This document shows positions 1-7,077 of a stretch of 64,000 bases of DNA, piece after piece. Position 1 is the first letter of the stretch. Every line of letters starts with the position of its first letter. The notes beneath the pieces were generated by a model, which had not been told where the DNA came from, made no database searches, and saw only the letters and a list, made by a program, of their open reading frames with translations. A program made the position numbers and the translations under genes. Source of the stretch: Hyphomicrobiales bacterium (GTDB lineage: Bacteria; Pseudomonadota; Alphaproteobacteria; Rhizobiales; Rhizobiaceae); the NCBI GenBank assembly GCA_900468625.1, contig UBUL01000018.1, forward strand, positions 248,001-312,000. The letters run 5' to 3'.

Positions 1-258
1 TGCACTGCATTTGGCGCCGCAACGTTTCAGGTTCGTGAAATGTTACATCACTATCGTTACCCCTTCTCTTTGCAATCGTGGCGGTAGCCGGATGAAGAAA
101 ATCGGGGGTCTGCTCCAATATGAGAAACTCGCTTCGGCTGACAGGGCCGGAGGAATACCATGCCCCATCGCCCACAAGCGTTGCAAAGCGATCACGCCGC
201 CGGTCATGCGCGATGATTGCTCTAAAGTTTTTGCTATTTTCGAAAGCTTGAGCTGTGT
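1..258. other. No recognisable gene
   Basis: No coding region, RNA gene or clear regulatory structure can be supported here. A short open frame on the plus strand has no ribosome binding site and runs into the palindromic repeat that starts at 259, so it is probably not coding. The stretch may be the flank of a gene lying before the window. Confidence 0.5.
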
Positions 259-373
259 TAGAGCATGATGTCGAAAAGTGTGAGCGGTTTTCGTACGACG
301 TCATACTCTACTTTTTGATTCTGGAGCGGTTTCGGATTCTCGGTCGTTTCGACCTAAAATCATCCGGCTCTAG
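259..373 (+). repeat. RIME-like intergenic palindromic repeat, subtype 1 (copy A)
   Basis: A mosaic of two imperfect inverted repeats that begins TAGAGCATGATG and ends CCGGCTCTAG. It has the same two-module layout as the copy at 19745-19860, in the opposite orientation; the module containing GACCTAAAATCATCCGG is nearly identical between them. The left module here is more decayed. It matches the description of Rhizobium-specific intergenic mosaic elements. It lies directly upstream of the MipA-like gene, so the promoter of that gene must lie inside the repeat or before it. Confidence 0.75.
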
Positions 374-412
374 TTGTACCGCAGGGGCGATCTGGGAGCG
401 GGTGTTATCAGA

Positions 413-1261
413 GTGTTAAGTGTTGGGACATCTTTTTCCACCCGGCTGTTGGCCTTTGCCGGGACGGGTTTTCTGACGGCATTCGTGACTTGCGCGTTTC
501 CCGTGTCGTCCAAAGCCGAGAACGCTGCAAAATCCCCGTCCAATACCTGGGTTGTCACGCTTGGCGCGACCGTGGAGTACGGCCCAAGCTATGAAGGCTC
601 AAAGCATTATACCTTCGGCGCCCTTCCCTCCTTCGACATCCATCGTTTGGGCGAGGTGCCCGAATACAGTGCTCCGGACGACAATTTCAACTTTCAGCTT
701 TTCGATCTCGGCGGCGTCGAAATCGGTCCTGTGGTAGGGTTGAGAGACGATCGCCTGGACCTTAACAATCTGCATCTGCAAAGCCAGCGCAGGGTGCGCT
801 GGAACTTCGATGCGGGTGGCTTCGCCCAATATTGGCTGATGGAAAACAAGCTGCGGCTCCGCACGGAGCTACGCCAATCGCTGTGGGGTGGCGATGGTCT
901 GGTCGGCGATTTCGCACTCGACTGGTTCCAGCCCGTCGGCGACAAATGGCTGCTCTCGGCCGGCCCCCGCCTGTCGATGGCAAACTCCACCTATATGCGC
1001 AGCAATTTCGGCATCTCGCCGGCCCAGGCGGCAAGAAACGGCCGTGTCAGCGCCTTCGACGCGGGCGCCGGCGTGAAATCCGTCGGCTTTACTGTCGCCG
1101 CGACCTACACGATCTCGCCGGAGTGGAGCGTGCAGGTCTATGGCAAGTATAACCGCCTGGTGGGCGATGCAGCCGACAGCCCGATTACGGCGAAGTTCGG
1201 CTCACCCAACCAGAACATCATCGGCTTTACGCTGAACCGGAGCTTCAACGTCAATTTTTGA
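413..1261 (+). CDS. MipA/OmpV-family outer membrane protein
   Basis: Predicted outer membrane beta-barrel of the MipA/OmpV family (MltA-interacting-protein-like), about 282 residues. The N-terminus carries a signal peptide ending near SSKA-EN. The mature part shows the family pattern: VTLGATVEYGPSYEGSK near the start, repeated amphipathic strands such as LRLRTELRQSLWGGDGLVGD, and a C-terminal strand ending in aromatic Phe (SFNVNF). I chose the GTG at 413 because GGGAGCGGG sits about ten bases before it; an in-frame TTG at 374 has no ribosome binding site and abuts the repeat. The role in rhizobia is unclear; family members have been linked to peptidoglycan enzymes and envelope stress. The last 60 bases overlap the 3' end of the convergent cfa gene. 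Confidence 0.8.
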   Translation: MLSVGTSFSTRLLAFAGTGFLTAFVTCAFPVSSKAENAAKSPSNTWVVTLGATVEYGPSYEGSKHYTFGALPSFDIHRLGEVPEYSAPDDNFNFQLFDLGGVEIGPVVGLRDDRLDLNNLHLQSQRRVRWNFDAGGFAQYWLMENKLRLRTELRQSLWGGDGLVGDFALDWFQPVGDKWLLSAGPRLSMANSTYMRSNFGISPAQAARNGRVSAFDAGAGVKSVGFTVAATYTISPEWSVQVYGKYNRLVGDAADSPITAKFGSPNQNIIGFTLNRSFNVNF

Positions 1262-2542
1262 GGCGCTGCGCGCTTCATTTTCGGCGATGTAATTGCGCGT
1301 CAGCGGAATGATGTCGTTTCGCTTGGCTATCTGGATCTGGAAGACGACAAGATCCTCGTAACGGAAGGCGGCCTCCGCCGTCGAAAGATAATATTCCCAC
1401 ATCCGGCAGAAGCGCTCGTCATAAAGCTTTGCGGCATCGTCCCAGCGCGCCATGAAACGCTCCCGCCACGCCTCGAGTGTCTTGGCATAATGCAGCCGCA
1501 GCACCTCGATATCGGTGATTGCGAGCCCTGCCGCCTCGATCTCGGGCACGATTTCCGAAAGTGCCGGAATATAGCCGCCGGGGAAGATGTATTTGTCGAG
1601 CCACGGCGTCGTAAAGCCTGGGGTCGCGGAACAGCCGATGGTGTGGAGCACCATGACGCCGTCATCCTCGAGCAGTTCCGCACATTTGCGGAAGAAGGTG
1701 CGGTAGGACGCCAATCCTACATGCTCGAACATCCCGACGGAGACGATCCTGTCGAAACGGCCGGTCAGGCTGCGATAGTCCCTCAGCGCGAACTGAACTT
1801 CGGCCGGCGTCCCGCCGACCTTGTCCGCGACACGCTTCGAAGCGTATTCGTGCTGCTCCTCGGAAAGGGTGACGCCGAGCACGTAGCCACCCGGCGCCTG
1901 TTCCGCCATATGCAGCGCCAGGCCGCCCCAGCCGCAGCCGATATCGAGAATGCTGTTGTTCGGCTCGATCAGGAGCTTGGCGGCAAGATGCCGCTTCTTG
2001 GCAAGCTGCGCATCGTCAAGCGACTGGCCGGCGTGCTCGAAATAGGCGCAGGAATATTGCCGGTCCGGATCGAGGAAGAGCTCATAGAGCCGGCCATCGA
2101 GATCGTAGTGATGGGCGACGTTTGCCTTCGAGCGCCCCGGCAGATTGCGATGGCGGAAAATCCGCAGCTTGGTTCGGGCCTGATCGATGATGCGGGCGAT
2201 AAGCGGATGGGTACTGTTCTGCCCCTCGCGCAGCATCATCGCCACGAAATCGTAGAGCGTGCCGCGCTCGACGATGAAGCGGCCGTCCATGAAGAGTTCG
2301 CCAAGCCGCTTATCGGCATCGATGAGGAGCGCCCATTCGGCGCGGTCATCGGTGAAGCGGACGTGGACCGGCTCGCCGGTGCGGTCGCCGAACGTCAAGA
2401 CGCGGCCGCTTGCCGTCGTCACGGTCAGCGCGCCCCGGGTGACGATGGACGACAGAGCGCGTTTCACACACCAGTCCGTCAGGCTGGAGAAAACGGCGGT
2501 GGCTTTGCCTTTGGGGCGGTTGTCAGCTTGCATGTTGGACAT
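1202..2542 (-). CDS. cfa: Cyclopropane-fatty-acyl-phospholipid synthase
   Basis: SAM-dependent methyltransferase of the Cfa/CmaS family, 446 residues, which adds a methylene across the cis double bond of phospholipid acyl chains at the membrane face. The SAM-binding motif ILDIGCGWGGLALHMAE lies near residue 200, followed by SVGMFEHVG, and a unique N-terminal domain of about 140 residues is present as in bacterial Cfa. It is the last gene of the nine-gene minus-strand operon. Its ATG overlaps the TGA of the upstream SMR gene by one base (TGATG), which suggests translational coupling. An in-frame GTG one codon earlier is possible. As this operon also encodes a desaturase, the two enzymes could act in series on one lipid; that is inference. 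Its 3' end overlaps the convergent MipA-like gene by 60 bases. Confidence 0.93.
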   Translation of the reverse strand: MSNMQADNRPKGKATAVFSSLTDWCVKRALSSIVTRGALTVTTASGRVLTFGDRTGEPVHVRFTDDRAEWALLIDADKRLGELFMDGRFIVERGTLYDFVAMMLREGQNSTHPLIARIIDQARTKLRIFRHRNLPGRSKANVAHHYDLDGRLYELFLDPDRQYSCAYFEHAGQSLDDAQLAKKRHLAAKLLIEPNNSILDIGCGWGGLALHMAEQAPGGYVLGVTLSEEQHEYASKRVADKVGGTPAEVQFALRDYRSLTGRFDRIVSVGMFEHVGLASYRTFFRKCAELLEDDGVMVLHTIGCSATPGFTTPWLDKYIFPGGYIPALSEIVPEIEAAGLAITDIEVLRLHYAKTLEAWRERFMARWDDAAKLYDERFCRMWEYYLSTAEAAFRYEDLVVFQIQIAKRNDIIPLTRNYIAENEARSASKIDVEAPVQRKADDVLVG

Positions 2543-2970
2543 CACCTATTCTTGCCGGTACCCGTACGCAGTTCCTGGTGCTTTGGGTCCAATTCCTCAG
2601 GGTGCTCCTTCGTCTCGACGCCGGCGCCCGCGATCAGCCAGACACCCGTCAGGATGAAGCCGCTGCCGATCATCTGCAGGGCGACGACCGGCTCGCCGAA
2701 GACGAACCAGCCCGTCGCGATGATCAGTACATAGCTCACTCCCGTGAGCGGAAAGGCGCGACTGAGATCGAGCTCGGCAAGCACGTTCATCCAGATGAAG
2801 AAACCGACTACCTCGACGGCCATGGCTGCCAATATCCAGTGGGAGGAGAGAGCCTGCCCCAGCCATGCCTGCGTACCTCCTTCATGCAATTGCCCGGCAC
2901 CGAGCTTGATGAGGAATTGGTACAGGGCGCTCAGCAGCGGCACGGCGAGCCAAAAAAAACGAATGGGCAT
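2542..2970 (-). CDS. Small multidrug-resistance/EamA-like membrane protein (first of two in operon)
   Basis: A 142-residue integral membrane protein with four predicted helices, at roughly residues 4-22, 42-62, 72-92 and 95-118, and a charged C-terminal tail. The size and layout are those of small SMR or ArnE/ArnF-type half-size DMT transporters. In helix 1 the position of the essential EmrE glutamate appears to be Ser (LLSALYQFLIK), unlike the second SMR protein of this operon (5770-6123), which keeps the Glu. This suggests that the two form an asymmetric heterodimer, possibly a lipid-linked substrate flippase. Its start overlaps the TAA of the FemAB-like gene by one base (TAATG). Substrate unknown. 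Confidence 0.75.
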   Translation of the reverse strand: MPIRFFWLAVPLLSALYQFLIKLGAGQLHEGGTQAWLGQALSSHWILAAMAVEVVGFFIWMNVLAELDLSRAFPLTGVSYVLIIATGWFVFGEPVVALQMIGSGFILTGVWLIAGAGVETKEHPEELDPKHQELRTGTGKNR

Positions 2971-4118
2971 TACGCGTCCGCCTCGTCTGTCGAGAACAGC
3001 GGCGATACCAGCCGCAGCAATCTTTGAAGCAAAGGGTTGCGATGACGGAAATACATCGCATTGGCGGTCAGCTTGCTGCCGAGGCGCACCTTGTTTTCAT
3101 AATAGGCCTGACCGCTCTGATAACGGCTGAGGCCGTTCTCCAGGCAATAGCGCAGATTGGTGAACCAACTGAGGAAGTAAAGGTTATAAGGGCGGCCCTT
3201 TTCCCCATCCATACAGAAAAACTTGTCGATGGCTACGCGCTCGTCATGCAAGATCAGATTGGCGGCAAGCAGCTTCTCCTCGACGAAATAGAACGCGCAG
3301 AAGGAGCGGCCGGGCATGTGGCCCAGAATGCCTTGGAAGTAAGCGGGCGTCAGTTCCTCGAACTGAAATTCGCTGCGGTTACGCGTGTCGTGGTAGAGCG
3401 CCATGACTTGGGGCAGAAACTCGCCGAAATCCGTCCGGATCTCTACCCTGACCTGCTCGAAGGATTTCATCTTGCGGCGCATGTCTTTGCGGGTGCCGGC
3501 GGAAAGCCTGGCGATATATTCATCGATGGTCTTGAAATCGATGTCGAGCCACGCAGTCGGAAGGCCGCCGATCGCGGCATAGCCGCGGGCGGCAAACACC
3601 TCGCCGAATTCCACCGAAGCCGGTTCCGGAATATCCTTAAGGCCGACCAGCGCGCAACGCTCCGTCGCCGCCACCTGCTCGAAGAAGGACAGGATCTCCG
3701 CCAGCAGGAGGCTGCGGTGCTCGCCCGATACATCGGGATGGAAGCCGATCGCGCCGGTCTCGGTGCAGGGCGATCCCAGACACGCAAGCCGCAGTTTCAA
3801 AAAACCCGGAAAACGGCGTTGCACATTGCGCACGGACCGGCGCAGGAATCCCTCGTCCAGCGTCGTATCGAGAGCGTAGAGGCAGAGAAAGGCCGGTACG
3901 GCGGCGCTCACACGCCCGCCTTCCGTAACAGTGACATAGCGCCATTCGAACCCTTCAAGGCCGGCTTCCTCGATCGCAAGCAAGCAATCAAAGTCCTCCA
4001 CCTCGCCCGAAAAGCATGCATTCCACGCATCGCGGCCGATGGCGCGGATGCTGTAATGAACCTCGGCCACCGGCTTGCCGGCGACTTGCGGTGGCGCTTT
4101 AAGCAGCGGCTGCGACAT
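2970..4118 (-). CDS. FemAB-like/GNAT-fold acyltransferase
   Basis: 382-residue protein resembling the Acetyltransf_6/FemAB-like group (two GNAT-type subdomains). Recognisable stretches are the basic helix LSAGTRKDMRRKMKSFE near the middle, then LYHDTRNRSEFQFEELTPAYF and the C-terminal GNAT core with AANLILHDERVAIDKFF and YQSGQAYYENKVRLGS. Known relatives transfer acyl or aminoacyl groups to amino groups in cell-wall or polysaccharide work; the donor and acceptor here cannot be read from sequence. The chosen ATG at 4118 has GAGG seven bases upstream and overlaps the upstream hydrolase gene by 20 bases. Earlier in-frame starts lack a ribosome site. Given its neighbours, transfer onto an amine made by the operon's aminotransferase is a reasonable hypothesis. 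Confidence 0.75.
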   Translation of the reverse strand: MSQPLLKAPPQVAGKPVAEVHYSIRAIGRDAWNACFSGEVEDFDCLLAIEEAGLEGFEWRYVTVTEGGRVSAAVPAFLCLYALDTTLDEGFLRRSVRNVQRRFPGFLKLRLACLGSPCTETGAIGFHPDVSGEHRSLLLAEILSFFEQVAATERCALVGLKDIPEPASVEFGEVFAARGYAAIGGLPTAWLDIDFKTIDEYIARLSAGTRKDMRRKMKSFEQVRVEIRTDFGEFLPQVMALYHDTRNRSEFQFEELTPAYFQGILGHMPGRSFCAFYFVEEKLLAANLILHDERVAIDKFFCMDGEKGRPYNLYFLSWFTNLRYCLENGLSRYQSGQAYYENKVRLGSKLTANAMYFRHRNPLLQRLLRLVSPLFSTDEADA

Positions 4119-4911
4119 GACGCGCCTCGAAGAAATCCGCCGTGAAATCAGCCACCTGGCGGTGCTGCCGATCGACATGGATCATGTGATAGCTGTCGGT
4201 GATCCATTTCAGCTCGTGCGGGCCGCCGATATGCTCGGAAATATAGCGGGCATGTTTCGGATTGGCGAGATCGTCGTCCTCGGCATGCAGGATCAGCGTC
4301 GGCGTCCGCATTTGCGGCAGCATGCCCTTGAGGGTCTTGCCCAGGCGGTGCATCTCGACCAGACCCTTGCCGGGGAATTTTTCCAGAACTCCCTCGCTCG
4401 CCATGCCTTCGATCAGCCGGCGCATGCGCTCGTCCTTGATGCCGAGCGACGTGGTCTCGCTGAAGCTCAGCCGATCGAGGAAAGGGATGCGCGACAGCCA
4501 GCCGATCTGGGATGCCAGCAATGGATAATAGAAAGGGACGTCCCAGCCGTCATAGCTGAAGCACGGCGAATAGATCGCCACGGCCCCGATCTTCTTCTGC
4601 CGTTCGGCCGCCAGCATGGCCAGCTTGCCGCCGACGCAGATACCGGCGGCAAAGACTTCCTGCGTCCTCGACGCCAGCAGCTCCGACGCTTCGACGACAG
4701 AGGCGAGCCAATCTTCCCAGCGGGTCTGGCGCAGCGTTTTCGCATCGACGCCATGGCCAGCCAGCAATGGCGCGTATATGCTGTAGCCCTTGCGATTGAG
4801 ATGCCGTGCCACCAGCCTCATTTCGGCAGGCGCGCCCGTCAGGCCGTGGACCAGAAGGACGCCTCTGCCATTTGAGCCCTCCATGAAGAAGCTCAATCCG
4901 TCATGCTTCAT
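4099..4911 (-). CDS. Alpha/beta hydrolase with Cys nucleophile (carboxylesterase-like)
   Basis: 270-residue alpha/beta hydrolase of the monoacylglycerol lipase/carboxylesterase size class. The oxyanion-hole region LLVHGLTGAP is at residues 19-28, the nucleophile elbow GICVGG at 90-95, the acid in HAEDDDLANPKH near 212, and the catalytic His in DSYHMIHVD at 242. The elbow has Cys (TGC codon confirmed on the minus strand) where esterases have Ser, as in dienelactone hydrolases (GxCxGG). Cys would favour acyl transfer or thioester chemistry over simple ester hydrolysis; this is inference. Start at 4911 has GGAG seven bases upstream and overlaps the desaturase stop by 11 bases. Confidence 0.82.
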   Translation of the reverse strand: MKHDGLSFFMEGSNGRGVLLVHGLTGAPAEMRLVARHLNRKGYSIYAPLLAGHGVDAKTLRQTRWEDWLASVVEASELLASRTQEVFAAGICVGGKLAMLAAERQKKIGAVAIYSPCFSYDGWDVPFYYPLLASQIGWLSRIPFLDRLSFSETTSLGIKDERMRRLIEGMASEGVLEKFPGKGLVEMHRLGKTLKGMLPQMRTPTLILHAEDDDLANPKHARYISEHIGGPHELKWITDSYHMIHVDRQHRQVADFTADFFEARHVAAAA

Positions 4912-5773
4912 GAGACAACTCCGACGGCCTGTTTTCCTTGGCCATGAAGCCAAGCGCATGGCAGGTGCTGATCACATGCGTGCCGTTCTTTTCCTGCTCT
5001 TCCTTGATCTGCTCGTGCAGCGCCTGCAGCTTCGTCCAGTGGGTCCGCGGACGATAATGGTGCTCGGCATGATAGCCGTTGCCGAACCAGAGCCAGTTGT
5101 AGAAAGACTTGTGGCTGGAAACGCCCCAGGCGATCGGCTCGTCCGGATCACCGTTCAGATGCTCGTAATAGCCGTTCAGCGACGACAGGCAATTGCCGAT
5201 ATAGTAGAACGGTACCAAGAACAGCACGGCCTTCCAGTCATAGACCAGCGCAAGCGCCGCAAGGCCGAGGAAGAAATAGAGTTCGAATCGTCCCCAGGCA
5301 GCATCGAAAGGACGATTGCGGGCAATCGCCTTGTGGATGTCGCCGAGGCTGTCGCGGAAGAAGCTCAAAAACGTATAGGACCAGACGTTTTCCGGCTGGC
5401 CGTCGCGACCGTAGCGATAGATCGACAGCATATCGATGGTCTCGCCCTTTTCGTTCGGCCGGTCGCTGTTGCCGGAGTGATGGCGCATGTGCACCCAGTG
5501 ATAATAGGTCTGTGAGAAGCCGATCGCGACCGACTCCAGGAGGCTGAAGCCATAGTTCATCCAGCGCGGCTTGAAATAGGGCGTATGGATGAAGTTGTGC
5601 GATATGCTGTTGATGTTCCAGGAGATCGACACGGCATAGAGGCAGCCGAGAACGGCCGAGAGCCAAAGCGGACGGCTTTCGAAACCGACGATCAGATAGA
5701 CGTCGAAAGCAAGATGGGCAATGGCAGCCAAAACCGGTGCCAGATCCCATCGGGTGTGCGCGAAGATTTTCAT
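4901..5773 (-). CDS. Membrane fatty acid desaturase family protein
   Basis: 290-residue membrane di-iron enzyme of the fatty acid desaturase/hydroxylase superfamily. All three histidine boxes are visible: HNFIH at 59-63, HWVHMRHH at 92-99, and HAEHH at 235-239. Hydrophobic segments lie at about 12-30, 36-55 and 168-200. It should use an electron donor not encoded here to desaturate or hydroxylate an acyl or other hydrophobic chain. Its ATG overlaps the stop of the upstream SMR gene by four bases (ATGA). Together with Cfa at the operon end, a desaturation followed by cyclopropanation of the same lipid is plausible. The exact substrate and regiochemistry cannot be inferred. Confidence 0.88.
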   Translation of the reverse strand: MKIFAHTRWDLAPVLAAIAHLAFDVYLIVGFESRPLWLSAVLGCLYAVSISWNINSISHNFIHTPYFKPRWMNYGFSLLESVAIGFSQTYYHWVHMRHHSGNSDRPNEKGETIDMLSIYRYGRDGQPENVWSYTFLSFFRDSLGDIHKAIARNRPFDAAWGRFELYFFLGLAALALVYDWKAVLFLVPFYYIGNCLSSLNGYYEHLNGDPDEPIAWGVSSHKSFYNWLWFGNGYHAEHHYRPRTHWTKLQALHEQIKEEQEKNGTHVISTCHALGFMAKENRPSELSHEA

Positions 5774-6123
5774 AGTCCTGTAACTCCCACGCAAACCACA
5801 CCGGCGGTGACGAGAAATACGCCCGTCGCGTGGCGCAGGTTGATGTTTTCCTTGAAGATGACGGCGCCGGCGAGCACGATGACGACATAGCTCAGCGCCA
5901 TCAGCGGGAAGGCGATGGTCAGCGGGACGTGCTCGAGAACGGCAGTCCATGCGAAAAGCTCCACGGCCCAGAGCAGAATGCCGAGCCAGGTGACCGGTTG
6001 TGCCAGCGCCGAAAGGGGTGCGTTTGAGCTGGCCGATTGCTTGAAGCAGACCTCGCGGGCGGTCTCCGCGAGTACGCAGAACAAAATGAGCCCAAGCATG
6101 GGAAGTGTCAGGCTGCCTGTCAT
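5770..6123 (-). CDS. Small multidrug-resistance family transporter (second of two in operon)
   Basis: 117-residue protein with four predicted membrane helices, the size of EmrE. The first helix reads LILFCVLAETAREVCFK, which lines up with EmrE's membrane-embedded Glu region (LAE...K), so the key Glu at about residue 20 is kept. It overlaps the arginase-like gene by four bases (ATGA), with GGAG about eight bases before the ATG. The partner at 2542-2970 lacks this Glu. Paired SMR proteins such as ArnE/ArnF or EbrA/EbrB act as heterodimers, so these two may assemble into one exporter or flippase for the operon product. Confidence 0.82.
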   Translation of the reverse strand: MTGSLTLPMLGLILFCVLAETAREVCFKQSASSNAPLSALAQPVTWLGILLWAVELFAWTAVLEHVPLTIAFPLMALSYVVIVLAGAVIFKENINLRHATGVFLVTAGVVCVGVTGL

Positions 6124-7073
6124 TCCATATACTCCGCCAGCACCTCCAGCAGGGCATGATTGGCCGCGCTGTTGATATTTCTCATCGTTTCGGCACCCTG
6201 TCGCATACGCGGCTGATCGATGAAGATCTCCGCGCGCTTCAGAAATTGTGTCCGAAGGCTGCCAGCATAGCTCGGGGTCGAATAATCCCCGATGACATCT
6301 GCACCGATGATGCGGTGACGGCTGCCGATTTCGCTGAGCAGAGCAAGGAGATAGGGCAGCCGCATGCGGCCCTGATCCCAGTTGGTGACCGCATCGTCGG
6401 CGGCGAGCACATCCTTGTCGATGGTCACATAGACCGCTTCGGTGCGAATGCGGCTGAGCATGCGGTCGATGAAATTTTCCTCGCCGATCTCGGCGATGGA
6501 CTTCCAATGCAGCGCACCCTTTTCCTGCCGATAGCTGGCGCCATTGCCGTATTCGGCCAGCACGCGGCTCGGCGCGTGTTCATAGGGATAGAGTTCCAGC
6601 TTGCCCTCGCCGAGCCAGTGCAGGTTCGCACCCTTGCGTTCGGGACTGCGGAGATCATTGCTGCAGACCCCGATGGTGATGACCTTGTGGATGTTGGGGT
6701 TCGCAAGGGCGCTGTTGACCCACGAGCCGCAATGCATGCCGCCGTCGAACTTGACCCAGTCCGGATGATTGTCGAAGTGGATCAACGTGGCGGCGCCGGG
6801 CTGCCGCTCCAGCACGCCGTCAAGCAATAATGCCGTGATGTGGTGGAAATCGCCCGATCCCATGAAACACAGTTGCGGGTCCTTGCCGGTCGCAGGCCTG
6901 TTCTTGACGATCTCTCGGCCGAGCTCGTCAAGGGCACTCTGCTTGCCCCACAATCGAACCTGCTGCCCTGCACTCTTGCCGAAATACTGGTGCGCGCCGG
7001 CGAATGTGCAGGCGCGCACGAAGTCGGGCTGCAACTCCAGCGCATCATCGAGATGAAGAAGCAGGAGTTGCAC
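6120..7073 (-). CDS. Arginase/ureohydrolase-fold protein
   Basis: 317-residue protein of the arginase/agmatinase/formimidoylglutamase fold. The binuclear metal ligands are recognisable: GDFHH at 74-78, HFDNHPD at 99-105 (family DxHxD) and TIDKD at 217-221 (family DxD). After the last motif the usual proline/glycine-rich substrate loop is replaced by NWDQG, so it probably is not arginase, agmatinase or HutG. Starts with GTG at 7073, with GGAG eight bases upstream and four bases after the aminotransferase stop. It could hydrolyse a guanidino, formimino or acylated amine made by the operon. Substrate unknown. Confidence 0.8.
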   Translation of the reverse strand: MQLLLLHLDDALELQPDFVRACTFAGAHQYFGKSAGQQVRLWGKQSALDELGREIVKNRPATGKDPQLCFMGSGDFHHITALLLDGVLERQPGAATLIHFDNHPDWVKFDGGMHCGSWVNSALANPNIHKVITIGVCSNDLRSPERKGANLHWLGEGKLELYPYEHAPSRVLAEYGNGASYRQEKGALHWKSIAEIGEENFIDRMLSRIRTEAVYVTIDKDVLAADDAVTNWDQGRMRLPYLLALLSEIGSRHRIIGADVIGDYSTPSYAGSLRTQFLKRAEIFIDQPRMRQGAETMRNINSAANHALLEVLAEYME

Positions 7074-7077
7074 TGTC

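Noticed and set aside
11..268. Plus-strand open frame of 85 codons at the window start
   Set aside because: No ribosome site, no family pattern, and its end overlaps a palindromic repeat.
6120..7073. HutG formimidoylglutamase for the hut pathway
   Set aside because: Far from the hut genes, and hutF shows that the five-step route is used; the substrate loop also differs.
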